A stretch of DNA of 64,000 nucleotides from CAWUFC02 sp963921335 (GTDB lineage: Bacteria > Pseudomonadota > Gammaproteobacteria > Pseudomonadales > Halieaceae). Position numbers and translations under genes: made by a program. The notes under the pieces were generated by a model that was not told the DNA's origin, did no database searches, and worked only from the letters and a program-made list of their open reading frames with translations. Positions 8,707 through 18,318 of the stretch are shown piece by piece. Position 1 is the first letter of the stretch, and each line of letters starts with the position of its first letter. The DNA is taken from positions 1,302,001 to 1,366,000 of the forward strand of contig CAWUFC020000002.1 in the NCBI GenBank assembly GCA_963921335.3, read 5' to 3'.

Positions 8707-11142
8707 TCAATGCAGGGACTGGTCATCCAGGTGATCATCAAAGACGAAGTGAAAGACATCGCGGTAGGTGCGTGCAAAGTGCACGTTAATGCCTTCACGC
8801 AGATAGCCTGGTAACTCCTCAAAGTCCTTTTTATTGCCGGCGGGCAGAATCAGCTCCAGGATCTTGCTGCGACGCGCCGCAATCACTTTTTCTCGGATAC
8901 CACCCACGGGCAGCACCTGCCCGGTCAAAGTCAACTCTCCGGTCATCGCCAGCGGCCTGCGAATACGTTCTTTGCGCGCCAGTGACAATAACGCCGTGGC
9001 CATAGTGATACCGGCACTGGGACCGTCCTTCGGCGTGGCGCCCTCTGGCACGTGCAAATGCACCATCGAGGTATCGAAATAATCCAGTGGACAGCCGTAG
9101 TCTTTTAAATGCGCCATCAGGTAACTGTAGGCAATTTCTGCAGATTCCTTCATCACGTCACCCAACTGCCCGGTCAGCTTGAACCCACGATTAAGGGTAT
9201 GCACCTGGCTGGCCTCCACGCCTAAAGTGGCACCACCCATCGCTGTCCACGCCAGACCGGTTACCACACCCAAACCCCGCAGTGGTTTTTCAGAACCGAA
9301 GGGCGGCTTGCCAAGCAGGCCTTCTATATCTTTCTTACCGACTCGAACTTTATTCTCATCACCCTCCAGCAACTTAACCACGCCTTTACGAATCACTCGG
9401 GCCAACTGTTTCTCCAGGTTGCGAACACCGGCTTCTCGACAGTAGGCTTCGATCACGAATTTCATGCCGGCGTCATTGATACGAATTTGTTCGTCCGCCA
9501 CGCCGTGGCGCTCCAGCAAGCGCGGCCAGATATGATTGCGGGCAATGGCAAGTTTCTCTTCGGCGATATAGCCAGATAGGCGTATGGTCTCCATACGATC
9601 CAGCAGCGGCCCGGGAATCGTGTCGAGCTGATTAGCGGTACAGATAAACAGCACTTTGGACAAATCGATACGTAGGTCCAGATAATGATCCATAAATTCG
9701 CTGTTCTGCTCCGGATCCAACACCTCCAGCAATGCCGACGCCGGGTCGCCCTGATAGGAGGCGCCAATCTTGTCGATTTCGTCCAGCATGATCACCGGGT
9801 TGGATACTTTCACTTCTTTTAGCGCCTGCACCAGCTTGCCGGGCATGGCACCAATATAGGTGCGCCGATGCCCTTTGATCTCGGCCTCATCGCGCATGCC
9901 GCCCAGGCTAAAACGATAGAACTCTCGACCCAGTGCATCTGCTACCGAGCGACCGATTGAGGTTTTACCTACACCCGGGGGCCCTACCAGTAGCAGGATG
10001 GAGCCCGACATTTCTCCTTTGAAACTGCCTACCGCAAGAAATTCGATAATGCGCTCTTTGACATCCTCAAGGCCATCATGGTGCTCTGCCAGCACTTTCC
10101 GGGCATGGGGCAGCTCCAGAATATCCTGGGAAAATACGCCCCAGGGCACCGAGGTAGCCCAATCCAGGTAATTACGGGTGACCGCATACTCGGGCGAGCC
10201 CTCCTGCAGGTAAGAGAGTTTGTTGAGCTCCTCGTCCAGGCGCTTGCGCACCGCCTCGGGCAGATCCATATCCTTGATCCGCGCCTCGAATTCGTCCGCA
10301 TCAGCGGTTTTATCGTCTTTCGAAATACCCAGCTCTTTCTGTATAACCTTGAGCTGTTCTTTGAGAAAGAACTCTCGCTGCTGTTCGCTAACCTGCTGAT
10401 TGACCTGCTCGCTGATCTTGCCTTGCAGTTCGGCGACCTCCCGCTCCTTGCGCAGCAGAGCAAGCACTTTTTCCATGCGCGAGATAAGCGGTAGCGTTTC
10501 CAGAATTTCCTGCAACTTTGCACCGCTGGCGGTAGTGAGTGCTGCCGAGAAGTCAGCCAACAGTGAGGGCTCATTGGGGCTGAAATGCGCCAGGTACTGC
10601 TTGAGCTCTTCGCTGTATAGCGGATTCAGAGGCAGCAGCTCCTTAATCTCTTTGATCAGGGCCATGGCATAGGCCTTCACTTCATCGCTGTCGCGCTGAC
10701 CCTGGCTGCGGGGGTATTCTACCTGCGCCAGGAAACGCTGGGTCTCGTGTAGCCAGCGTACAATGCGAAAACGCTTGATGCCCTGCACCATAAACTGACC
10801 GGCGTTGTCATTTCCTGCGGGCAATCGATGCAGACGCACCACGCAGCCCATCACGGGAAAATCGCCGGGCGCGGCCGAGTCAGCATCTTCTTTATCTACA
10901 TAGACCAGCCCCACCAGACGGTGGCCAGCCTCGCCCACTGCCTTGAGCGTGCTCTGCCAGCGCTGCATATCCACTGCAACGGGCTGCACCTGCCCGGGGA
11001 AGTAGGGGCGATTGGAGATCGGCATAACGTGGAGTGTGTCGGGTAATACATCGTCCGCAACAGCGATGCCTGGGCCACCCATATCTGGCTCCAGCACCTC
11101 TCCGTTGACGATTTCTGCATCTTCGATGGGTTCGTCAGTCAT
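8707..11142 (-). CDS. lon: ATP-dependent Lon-family protease
   Basis: Cytosolic AAA+ serine protease that degrades misfolded and regulatory proteins. The 811-aa product has the N-terminal substrate domain (about 35-235, LHVMPISNRPYFPGQ), a coiled segment (about 240-300), an AAA+ module with Walker A GPPGVGKT at 387-394 and Walker B IMLDEIDK, and the proteolytic domain with Ser709 (PKDGPSAG) and Lys752 (IREKVIAARR). The N-terminus resembles the second Lon group of Pseudomonas rather than canonical E. coli Lon, so it may be a paralogue. I chose ATG 11142 because GGGGA precedes it; GTG 11181 would add 13 residues. It is convergent with bepA and divergent from the aminotransferase gene. No heat-shock promoter was recognised. 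Confidence 0.95.
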   Translation of the reverse strand: MTDEPIEDAEIVNGEVLEPDMGGPGIAVADDVLPDTLHVMPISNRPYFPGQVQPVAVDMQRWQSTLKAVGEAGHRLVGLVYVDKEDADSAAPGDFPVMGCVVRLHRLPAGNDNAGQFMVQGIKRFRIVRWLHETQRFLAQVEYPRSQGQRDSDEVKAYAMALIKEIKELLPLNPLYSEELKQYLAHFSPNEPSLLADFSAALTTASGAKLQEILETLPLISRMEKVLALLRKEREVAELQGKISEQVNQQVSEQQREFFLKEQLKVIQKELGISKDDKTADADEFEARIKDMDLPEAVRKRLDEELNKLSYLQEGSPEYAVTRNYLDWATSVPWGVFSQDILELPHARKVLAEHHDGLEDVKERIIEFLAVGSFKGEMSGSILLLVGPPGVGKTSIGRSVADALGREFYRFSLGGMRDEAEIKGHRRTYIGAMPGKLVQALKEVKVSNPVIMLDEIDKIGASYQGDPASALLEVLDPEQNSEFMDHYLDLRIDLSKVLFICTANQLDTIPGPLLDRMETIRLSGYIAEEKLAIARNHIWPRLLERHGVADEQIRINDAGMKFVIEAYCREAGVRNLEKQLARVIRKGVVKLLEGDENKVRVGKKDIEGLLGKPPFGSEKPLRGLGVVTGLAWTAMGGATLGVEASQVHTLNRGFKLTGQLGDVMKESAEIAYSYLMAHLKDYGCPLDYFDTSMVHLHVPEGATPKDGPSAGITMATALLSLARKERIRRPLAMTGELTLTGQVLPVGGIREKVIAARRSKILELILPAGNKKDFEELPGYLREGINVHFARTYRDVFHFVFDDHLDDQSLH

Positions 11143-11259
11143 GCCCGGATTCCCCGTATAGCTTCTATTACTGTGTAGCACTTAATGGAGGCGTTTTCCG
11201 GTTTTTCAATGTACAGCTATAATCTCCGGCCGCACCACCACCACATTCTGGAGCCAGAC

Positions 11260-12531
11260 GTGCACATTGATGAATTGACCCCGGAGCAGTTGCAGCAGCA
11301 GGCTGAGCAGCTGGAACAACGCTACACCGCCTTTGCTGAGCAGGGCCTGAAGCTGGATCTAACCCGCGGCAAACCTTGCACAGAACAGGTAGCACTATCC
11401 AATGCGCTGGACGGCATCCTGCAGGGTGATTTCACTGATACCGACGGCACTGATGTGCGCAATTACGGGGGCCTGACAGGCATCGCTTCGGCGCGAGAGC
11501 TATTTTCTGATGTACTGGATGTCGGCCTTGAGCAGACACTGGTGGGAGGCAACAGCAGCCTCAGCCTGATGTATCTGGTAATGGAATACGCGATGAACAG
11601 CGGCCTGGCCGGAGCTCCCTGGCGCGACCAGGGCGCGGTCAAATTTCTCTGTCCGGTGCCGGGCTATGACCGCCACTTTGCGCTGACTGAATATCTGGGG
11701 ATTGAAATGGTCAACGTTCCCATGCTGAACACCGGCCCCGACATGGATCAGGTTGAGGCCATGGTCAGTGCTGATGCGAGTATTAAAGGCATTTGGTGTG
11801 TGCCCCGTTTCTCCAATCCCACCGGCTGCGTATATGCATCAGACACCGTCGAGCGCATTGCTCGATTGGGTCAAATGACGCCCGACTTCCTGGTGATGTG
11901 GGACAACGCCTACGCGGTGCACACACTGCGCGAGGGCGCCGAAATACTGGCGCCCATCGCAAGGTATTGTGAACAACATGGTACTGAGAACAATGTGGTG
12001 CAGTTTGGCTCCACCTCCAAAGTGACTTTCGCGGGCGCCGGGGTGGCCTTTCTCGCCAGCGGTGACAGCAATATCGGCAAGCTGAGCTCGCACATTGGCT
12101 ACTCCACCATTGGACCTGACAAGGTGAACCAGCTGCGTCACGTGCGCTTGCTGCAGGACCGGGATGGACTGGAGGCGCATATGCGGCAGCACGCGGCGAT
12201 TATCCAGCCTCGCTTTAAAGCGGTGTTGGATGCCCTGGAAGCTGGTCTGGCAGGTACAGGTATGGGTGAATGGACCACACCCGGCGGCGGCTACTTTATC
12301 TCCTTTGAAAGCCGTGACGGCCTGGCAACAGAAATCGTGAAGCTAGCGAGTGACATCGGGGTCAAGCTAACCCCGGCAGGCGCCACCTACCCTTATAACA
12401 AGGACCCGAAGGACAGCAACATACGCCTGGCCCCGACGTTCCCGTCTCTGGAAGACGTGGAAGCCACGGCGGATGCGTTTGTATTGTGCGTAAAGCTGGC
12501 CAGCGTCAGGCAAAAAATCGCCAAAGGCTAG
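11260..12531 (+). CDS. PLP-dependent aspartate-type aminotransferase
   Basis: Cytosolic fold-type I aminotransferase of the group related to corynebacterial AspT (Pfam Aminotran_MocR-like), probably interconverting aspartate/oxaloacetate with glutamate/2-oxoglutarate. With GTG 11260, preceded by GGAG, it has 423 aa. Features are LDLTRGKP near residue 32, NYGGLTG near 69, the substrate/PLP loop CVPRFSNPTG near 180-189, a WDNAYAVH Asp-Tyr pair near 215-221, and the Schiff-base lysine K254 in GSTSKVTFAG. The frame is open 75 bases further upstream but that part (with four His in a row) lacks homology. It stands divergent from lon. Substrate specificity is from family resemblance only. Confidence 0.88.
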   Translation: MHIDELTPEQLQQQAEQLEQRYTAFAEQGLKLDLTRGKPCTEQVALSNALDGILQGDFTDTDGTDVRNYGGLTGIASARELFSDVLDVGLEQTLVGGNSSLSLMYLVMEYAMNSGLAGAPWRDQGAVKFLCPVPGYDRHFALTEYLGIEMVNVPMLNTGPDMDQVEAMVSADASIKGIWCVPRFSNPTGCVYASDTVERIARLGQMTPDFLVMWDNAYAVHTLREGAEILAPIARYCEQHGTENNVVQFGSTSKVTFAGAGVAFLASGDSNIGKLSSHIGYSTIGPDKVNQLRHVRLLQDRDGLEAHMRQHAAIIQPRFKAVLDALEAGLAGTGMGEWTTPGGGYFISFESRDGLATEIVKLASDIGVKLTPAGATYPYNKDPKDSNIRLAPTFPSLEDVEATADAFVLCVKLASVRQKIAKG

Positions 12532-12546
12532 CAGGCGGCTATGGAT

Positions 12547-12888
12547 CTACTCGTCGCTGCCGCTTTGAGTGGGCATGGCACCGGGCATTGGAAAGGCTGA
12601 GACATTGCTGTCGCCACCACTTGAGCCGCTAATCTTGGCGGAGCCTTCTTTCTCCACTTCGTCGATGCGAATGATGGAGTGCATAGGCACGTAGCTGCGG
12701 GTAACGCCGCCGAACTCAGTTTTCAGGCGCTCCTCGGACGGGTCTACAACGATCTGACTGCGCTCACCAAACATGAACTCTTCGATCTCAATGAAGCCCC
12801 ACATATCGCTTTGAAAAATCTGTCGAGCGTAGACTTCGTAAACGTTGCCTTCCTGGCGAAAGATAATTTTGTAGATGGGTTGCGCCAT
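12547..12888 (-). CDS. DUF1820 family protein
   Basis: A 113-aa soluble protein of the conserved DUF1820 type found in Pseudomonas-related gammaproteobacteria, function unknown. The core MAQPIYKIIFRQEGNVYEVYARQ... through VPMHSIIRIDEVEKEG is typical, and the C-terminal 35 residues are low-complexity (Ser, Gly, Pro). ATG 12888 is chosen because the homology starts at MAQPIYK; an in-frame GTG/ATG further upstream (12927) adds residues without similarity. It converges with the aminotransferase (15 bases between stops) and diverges from miaB. Confidence 0.85.
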   Translation of the reverse strand: MAQPIYKIIFRQEGNVYEVYARQIFQSDMWGFIEIEEFMFGERSQIVVDPSEERLKTEFGGVTRSYVPMHSIIRIDEVEKEGSAKISGSSGGDSNVSAFPMPGAMPTQSGSDE

Positions 12889-12969
12889 AGTGTTCAAAAC
12901 CGGTGTTCGGGCCCGCCGGGCGGTCATTTCAGGGCGCGCAATACTACCACATATTCAATCAGTTACGTG

Positions 12970-12975
12970 TATAAT
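12970..12975 (+). promoter_or_regulatory. Candidate -10 box of the miaB-phoH-ybeY-corC-lnt operon
   Basis: A perfect TATAAT lies 36 bases before the GTG of miaB, in the short divergent region with the DUF1820 gene. No clear -35 hexamer is seen 16-18 bases upstream, so the call rests on the -10 box and its position. Confidence 0.4.
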
Positions 12976-13010
12976 CGCCTGCCCAAAATTTGCTCACCCC
13001 GGCGTTGCGA

Positions 13011-14360
13011 GTGCCCAAGAAACTTTACATTCAGACACACGGCTGCCAGATGAACGAGTACGATTCCGCCCGCATGCGGGATCTGCTCGGCGAAAGCCAC
13101 GACCTCGAACCCACGGATCAACCGGAGGACGCCGACGTCTTGTTGCTAAATACCTGTTCTATAAGGGAAAAAGCTCAAGAGAAGGTCTTCCACCAGCTCG
13201 GTCGCTGGAAGCATCTGAAGCAGAAGAACCCCGACCTGATCATCGGTGTGGGCGGCTGCGTGGCCAGCCAGGAAGGTGAGGAAATCGGCACACGAGCCCC
13301 CTACGTGGACCTCGTGTTTGGGCCCCAGACCTTGCACCGACTGCCGGAGATGATGGAAGAACGGGCGCGCCTGGCCACCGAGGTACGCCAGCCCCTGGTG
13401 GTTGACGTGAGTTTCCCCGAGATCGAGAAATTTGATCGCCTGCCAAACCCGAAGGTGGAAGGCCCCACCGCCTTTGTCTCCGTCATGGAAGGATGCAGCA
13501 AGTACTGCACCTTCTGTGTGGTGCCGTACACTCGCGGCGAGGAAGTCAGCCGGCCGCTGGATGATGTCATCGCGGAGATCGCCCACCTGGCTGAAGGTGG
13601 TGTGCGAGAGGTGAATCTGCTCGGACAAAACGTTAACGGTTACCGGGGCGAAAACCACCTGGGCGAGATCGTCGACTTCGCAGAGATGCTGCATTACGTG
13701 GCCAAAATTCCTGGCATCGAGCGCATTCGCTATACCACTTCACACCCACTCGAATTCAGCGATGCGCTGATTCAGGCGTACGCCGAGATTCCACAGCTGG
13801 TAGACCACCTGCATCTGCCTGTACAAAGCGGTTCAGATCGCATTCTGATGGCGATGAAGCGCGGCCACACTGCGATTGAATACAAGTCCAAGATTCGGGC
13901 TTTGCGCAAAATTCGCCCGGATATCAGTATCAGCTCAGACTTTATTATCGGCTTTCCCGGTGAGACCGAAGCGGACTTTGCCGCCACCATGAAACTGATC
14001 GAAGATATTGAGTTCGATGTGTCTTTCAGCTTTGTATACAGCGCGCGCCCGGGCACACCCGCCGCCGATTTGGCTGATGAAACTGACGAACAGACAAAGA
14101 AGTCCCGACTGCAAATCCTGCAGGCGCGCATCAACCAGCAGGCCATGGCCATCAGTCGCCGCATGGTTGGCACTACCCAGCGAGTACTGGTCACTGGGGT
14201 ATCGAAAAAAGATCCGGGACAACTGCAAGGCCGTACCGAGAACAACAGAGTGGTGAATTTTGCCTGTGACGATCACAGCCTGATTGGTGACTTCGCCGAC
14301 ATCGAGATTCATGAAGCGCTGCCCAACTCGCTGCGCGGCAGGATTGAAGTGCAGCAGTGA
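13011..14360 (+). CDS. miaB: tRNA-2-methylthio-N6-dimethylallyladenosine synthase MiaB
   Basis: Radical-SAM methylthiotransferase that converts i6A37 to ms2i6A37 in tRNAs reading UNN codons. From GTG 13011 the protein has 449 aa. N-terminal Fe-S cluster cysteines are Cys12 (THGCQMNEYDS), Cys49 (LLLNTCSIREKA) and Cys83 (GVGGCVASQ); the radical-SAM cluster is Cys162/166/169 (GCSKYCTFC). A TRAM domain covers the last 70 residues. The frame is open a little further (TTG 12990), but VPKKLYIQTHGC aligns with the family start. First gene of the miaB-phoH-ybeY-corC-lnt cluster. Confidence 0.97.
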   Translation: MPKKLYIQTHGCQMNEYDSARMRDLLGESHDLEPTDQPEDADVLLLNTCSIREKAQEKVFHQLGRWKHLKQKNPDLIIGVGGCVASQEGEEIGTRAPYVDLVFGPQTLHRLPEMMEERARLATEVRQPLVVDVSFPEIEKFDRLPNPKVEGPTAFVSVMEGCSKYCTFCVVPYTRGEEVSRPLDDVIAEIAHLAEGGVREVNLLGQNVNGYRGENHLGEIVDFAEMLHYVAKIPGIERIRYTTSHPLEFSDALIQAYAEIPQLVDHLHLPVQSGSDRILMAMKRGHTAIEYKSKIRALRKIRPDISISSDFIIGFPGETEADFAATMKLIEDIEFDVSFSFVYSARPGTPAADLADETDEQTKKSRLQILQARINQQAMAISRRMVGTTQRVLVTGVSKKDPGQLQGRTENNRVVNFACDDHSLIGDFADIEIHEALPNSLRGRIEVQQ

Positions 14361-14384
14361 GAGTCAGAGCAAAGCCGCGGAGTC

Positions 14385-14412
14385 ATAGTACTTTGGTTTT
14401 TCAAAGTACTAT
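14385..14412. promoter_or_regulatory. Perfect 11-bp inverted repeat between miaB and phoH
   Basis: ATAGTACTTTG and CAAAGTACTAT pair perfectly around a GTTTTT loop, 25 bases after the miaB stop and 75 bases before phoH. The AT-rich stem and the absence of a following T run argue against a standard terminator. It could be an operator palindrome, an RNA processing hairpin or a repeat remnant. Confidence 0.6.
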
Positions 14413-14486
14413 AACCCCATTGAAAATCCCTAAATCCTTGTTAAGCTTGATTTAACTGAAACGCCGCACGGCGGCCCACAACCAAT

Positions 14487-15494
14487 TTGAACAGCGACGA
14501 CGACCCCACTCAGCAGACATTCGTTCTGGAACCGAACGACTCCCGCCACCTGGCCATGCTCTGCGGACAATTCGACCAACACCTGCGACAGATTGAACAG
14601 CGACTGAGCGTAAGCATTAGTGCGCGTGGCAATTGCTTCCAGGTGTCTGGCGAGACCGAACATGTGAACACCTGCGGTGCACTCCTACATGAGCTTTACA
14701 GCGACATATGCAAGGGCACCGGCCTCAGTCCGGAAAGCCTGCATCTGCAGCTGCAACAGACCGGCATGGAGGCGGCAACGGATGCCGAGGGCTCCATTGA
14801 ACCCCTCACGGTTATCCGCACCAAGCGCGCCTCAGTCAAACCCCGCGGCAAAAACCAGCAGGGTTATGTGCGCTCGATTGGCAAGCACGACATTAATTTC
14901 GGCATCGGACCAGCCGGCACCGGTAAAACTTACCTGGCCGTCGCCTGTGCAGTTGAAGCGCTGCTGGAAGAAAAAGTAAGACGCATCCTGCTGGTGCGCC
15001 CTGCCGTCGAGGCCGGCGAAAAACTGGGTTACCTGCCCGGCGACCTGGCTCAAAAGATCGACCCGTACCTCAGGCCGCTTTACGACGCCCTGTATGAGAT
15101 GCTCGGCTTCGAAACCGTCAACAAGTACATCGAGCGCAACATCATCGAGGTGGCACCCCTGGCGTTTATGCGCGGACGCACCCTGAACAACGCTTTTATC
15201 ATCCTCGATGAAGCCCAGAACACAACTCGGGAACAGATGAAAATGTTCCTGACCCGCATCGGTTTCGGGTCCACCGCCGTGATCACCGGCGATGCCACCC
15301 AGATCGACCTTCCCCGTGGCGCCCAGTCGGGCCTGACCCATATCATGAGCGTGCTGGACGGCGTTGAAGGCATTGGCTTCACCTATTTCCAGAATCGCGA
15401 TGTGGTGCGACACCCACTGGTACAGCACATCGTCGATGCCTACGACCGTTTCGATGCTGGCACCACCAGTTCGATCGATCGCAACAGCGGATGA
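14487..15494 (+). CDS. phoH: PhoH-family ATPase (YbeZ type)
   Basis: Cytosolic P-loop ATPase of the PhoH/YbeZ family, usually paired with the YbeY endoribonuclease and thought to act in RNA and ribosome maturation. The 335-aa product has an N-terminal RNA-binding-like region (about 10-90), Walker A GPAGTGKT at 141-148, and Walker B IILDEAQN near residue 225, followed by the VITGDATQIDLP sensor motif. The start is TTG 14487; no ATG or GTG in frame fits better. Its end overlaps the ybeY ATG by 4 bases, so translation is coupled. Confidence 0.94.
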   Translation: MNSDDDPTQQTFVLEPNDSRHLAMLCGQFDQHLRQIEQRLSVSISARGNCFQVSGETEHVNTCGALLHELYSDICKGTGLSPESLHLQLQQTGMEAATDAEGSIEPLTVIRTKRASVKPRGKNQQGYVRSIGKHDINFGIGPAGTGKTYLAVACAVEALLEEKVRRILLVRPAVEAGEKLGYLPGDLAQKIDPYLRPLYDALYEMLGFETVNKYIERNIIEVAPLAFMRGRTLNNAFIILDEAQNTTREQMKMFLTRIGFGSTAVITGDATQIDLPRGAQSGLTHIMSVLDGVEGIGFTYFQNRDVVRHPLVQHIVDAYDRFDAGTTSSIDRNSG

Positions 15495-15949
15495 AGCTGC
15501 ACGTGGATATTCAAACGGCCTGTGTAGAGCCAATACCCGAGGAAGAAGACATATGCAGCTGGATCGCTGCAGCCATGCCCCCGGAACGTGAACAGGCGGA
15601 GGTCAGCGTTCGTCTGGTCAGTGAAGAGGAAATGACCGAACTCAACCAAACCTGGCGCGGCAAGTCCGGCAGCACCAATGTACTCTCTTTTCCCAGTGAT
15701 CTACCCGAAGATATAGACTCCCCCCTACTTGGGGATATTGTGATATGCGCAGCGGTAGTCGCGCGCGAGGCCGCGCAACAAAACAAAACTGAAACCGCCC
15801 ACTGGAGCCACATGTTCGTGCACGGCAGCCTGCATCTGCTCGGGTATGACCATGTCGAAGACCAGGAAGCGACAATAATGGAAGCCATGGAAACCGACAT
15901 TCTCAATCGCCTTGGTTTTACCTGCCCCTATGGGAGCCAGGCCCAATGA
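15491..15949 (+). CDS. ybeY: Endoribonuclease YbeY
   Basis: Zinc-dependent single-strand RNase involved in 16S rRNA 3'-end maturation and 70S ribosome quality control. The 152-aa protein carries the diagnostic HGSLHLLGYDH motif with zinc ligands His111, His115 and His121, and the conserved GSTNVLSFPS block near 60-69. Overlaps phoH and corC by 4 bases at either end (ATGA arrangement). Confidence 0.96.
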   Translation: MKLHVDIQTACVEPIPEEEDICSWIAAAMPPEREQAEVSVRLVSEEEMTELNQTWRGKSGSTNVLSFPSDLPEDIDSPLLGDIVICAAVVAREAAQQNKTETAHWSHMFVHGSLHLLGYDHVEDQEATIMEAMETDILNRLGFTCPYGSQAQ

Positions 15950-16791
15950 GCGACGACCGAAGCAGCAACGACAGCGGCGATAAATCCTGGATCGAGAAGA
16001 TTGCACTGGCGTTCTCATCCGAGCCCAAGACCTCGGATGACCTGCGCGAGATCATCGGCATCGCCAGGGAAAACGAAGTCATCGACGACGATGTGCAGGG
16101 CATCATCGAAGGCGCCATGGCCGTGGCAGACATGCAGGCCAGGGACATCATGGTGCCACGCCCACAAATGCAGGTCATCAAGGCCGATGCCAGCCTGGAG
16201 GAAATCCTGCCCCAGATCACCGAGTCAGGTCACTCCCGCTATCCAGTGATTGGCGAACATCCCGATGATGTTCTGGGCATCCTGCTGGTCAAAGACCTGC
16301 TGCCCAGGGTACTGGAATCCAATCAGGATGGCTTTCAGGTGGCCAGCTTACTGCGCCCCGCCGCAGTCGTGCCTGAAAGCAAACGACTGAACGTACTGCT
16401 GCGGGAATTCCGCGAGAACCGCAATCACATGGCCATCGTGATCGACGAATATGGCGGCGTGGCGGGTCTGGTTACCATTGAAGACGTACTGGAAGAGATT
16501 GTCGGTGAGATTGAAGACGAAACCGATGAGACCTCTGACGACTTTATCCGCAAGCTCAACGACACTGAGTACCTGGTCAAAGCACTCACCCCCATCGATG
16601 ACTTCAACGAGGAATTTGGCGCCGACTTCAGCGACGATGAGTTCGACACAATCGGCGGCCTGATTATGCAGCAATTTGGCTACCTCCCCTCGCGTAATGA
16701 AAGTACCGAACTCGAAGGTTTTGAATTCAAGGTAGTCAACGCCGACCAGCGCAAAATACACAGCCTTCGAGTTCGTGTCGCAGCTCGCTGA
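15946..16791 (+). CDS. corC: CBS-domain protein CorC (CorC/HlyC family)
   Basis: A 281-aa cytosolic protein with two CBS domains (about 65-125, MVPRPQMQVI, and 130-190, VPESKRLNVLLREF...IDEYGGVAGLVTIEDVLEEIVGEI) and a C-terminal CorC/HlyC transporter-associated domain (about 200-280). Linked in the literature to magnesium and cobalt efflux. In this cluster it always sits between ybeY and lnt. It starts 4 bases inside ybeY and its 3' end overlaps the GTG start of lnt by 17 bases. Confidence 0.93.
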   Translation: MSDDRSSNDSGDKSWIEKIALAFSSEPKTSDDLREIIGIARENEVIDDDVQGIIEGAMAVADMQARDIMVPRPQMQVIKADASLEEILPQITESGHSRYPVIGEHPDDVLGILLVKDLLPRVLESNQDGFQVASLLRPAAVVPESKRLNVLLREFRENRNHMAIVIDEYGGVAGLVTIEDVLEEIVGEIEDETDETSDDFIRKLNDTEYLVKALTPIDDFNEEFGADFSDDEFDTIGGLIMQQFGYLPSRNESTELEGFEFKVVNADQRKIHSLRVRVAAR

Positions 16792-18304
16792 CACCACTCT
16801 CCCCGGCGGCCGCATTTTGGCGGTGCTGCTGGCCCTGTTTGCCGGCAGCCTGATCACACTGTCTCTGTCACCTTATAACTGGTGGCCAGCGGGCATTCTC
16901 AGCTGCTGTTTGTACGTGGCACTGCTGCGACACTGCAGCACACGCAGTGCCTTCTTTTACGGCTGGCTGTACGGCCTTGGCATGTTTGGCACCGGTGTCA
17001 GTTGGGTCTATGTCAGCATCCATGTGCACGGCAATGCCGGTGTGCTGCTGGCCGGTTTCCTGACTGCATTATTTGTCGCCGGGCTGGCCCTGCTACAGGG
17101 ATTGTTCGCCTGGGTCTATGTACGATTTTTCCGCGATCTCATGGCGGGGATGCTGCTAGGTTTCCCTGCCCTCTGGGTGCTGTTTGAATGGCTGCGTAGT
17201 TGGTTGCTGACCGGCTTTCCCTGGCTTTACCTGGGCTACTCAGCGCTGGACACCTGGGCCGACGGCTGGGCACCCGTGGCTGGCGTATTTGGCCTGTCCC
17301 TGATTTGCGCATTCAGCGCAAGCTGCCTGTACCTCGCCTATATGCGGCGTCATACCCAGGCCTATTTGATTTACGGCACCATGGTCGCTGCCCTGTGGCT
17401 AATTGGCTGGCAGTTACAGCAGGCCAAGTGGGTGGCGCCTGCCAGCAAACAACCCCTGAGCGTGGCTATGATCCAGGCCAACATTCCCCAGGAGCTGAAA
17501 TGGCAGCGAGAGTACTATCAACCCACCCTCAACCTGTACCGCGACATGACCGAACCCGTGTTGGGAAAAGACCTGATTCTGTGGCCGGAGTCCGCTATAC
17601 CCAGTTTCTATCAACGGGCCGGTGAATTTCTCGACCCCATGGTGGAAGCCGCAGCAAACAAAAACAGCGCACTGATTACAGGTATCCCCTGGCGGGAAGA
17701 CAATAGTCACATGTACTACAACAGCGTAGTGGCCATGGGCGCAGCCAGCGGGGTATACCAAAAGCAACGCCTGGTGCCTTTTGGCGAATACGTGCCTATG
17801 CAGAGCTGGTTGAGAGGCCTGATTGCCTTTTTCGACCTGCCGATGTCTTCATTCAGTGCGGGCTCAGCAGACCAGCCGCCTTTGCGAGCCCATGACTTTC
17901 GGCTATCACCTTTTATCTGCTACGAAATCGTCTATCCCGATCTGGTACGGGAATTTACCCGTGAGACAGACCTGATGATCACCGTCAGCAACGACACCTG
18001 GTTTGGCAGCTCCATCGGACCTATTCAACATTTACAAATGGCCCGCATGCGCGCGCTGGAAAACGGTCGCTACTTGCTACGCGCCACTAACAATGGCATT
18101 TCAGCCATCATTGATGAGCGGGGCCACGTAGTCACACAGAGTGAGCAATTCAAGCGGACGACACTACAGGGCGATGTGAACGTCATGATCGGCAATACGC
18201 CGTTTGCCTTGATCGGCTCACTGCCAGTGATCCTGATCTCATTTTCGACCCTGGTCCTGCTGTTGGCTGCTGGCAGCATGGGGCTGCACTTACAGCATGA
18301 CTGA
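16775..18304 (+). CDS. lnt: Apolipoprotein N-acyltransferase Lnt
   Basis: Inner-membrane enzyme that transfers the third acyl chain to lipoproteins, completing maturation so that Lol can move them to the outer membrane. The 509-aa product has an N-terminal membrane domain with about six helices, then a periplasmic nitrilase-like domain with the catalytic triad: Glu in WPESAIP (about 270), Lys in YQKQRLVPFGEY (about 332) and Cys in SPFICYEIVYPD (about 385). GTG 16775 overlaps corC. The window is rich in lipoprotein genes that depend on this pathway. Confidence 0.95.
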   Translation: MSQLADTTLPGGRILAVLLALFAGSLITLSLSPYNWWPAGILSCCLYVALLRHCSTRSAFFYGWLYGLGMFGTGVSWVYVSIHVHGNAGVLLAGFLTALFVAGLALLQGLFAWVYVRFFRDLMAGMLLGFPALWVLFEWLRSWLLTGFPWLYLGYSALDTWADGWAPVAGVFGLSLICAFSASCLYLAYMRRHTQAYLIYGTMVAALWLIGWQLQQAKWVAPASKQPLSVAMIQANIPQELKWQREYYQPTLNLYRDMTEPVLGKDLILWPESAIPSFYQRAGEFLDPMVEAAANKNSALITGIPWREDNSHMYYNSVVAMGAASGVYQKQRLVPFGEYVPMQSWLRGLIAFFDLPMSSFSAGSADQPPLRAHDFRLSPFICYEIVYPDLVREFTRETDLMITVSNDTWFGSSIGPIQHLQMARMRALENGRYLLRATNNGISAIIDERGHVVTQSEQFKRTTLQGDVNVMIGNTPFALIGSLPVILISFSTLVLLLAAGSMGLHLQHD

Positions 18305-18318
18305 AGCTCCGATCATAT

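Noticed and set aside
11143..11181. Upstream GTG start for lon
   Set aside because: ATG 11142 has a GGGGA binding site and the extra residues are not conserved.
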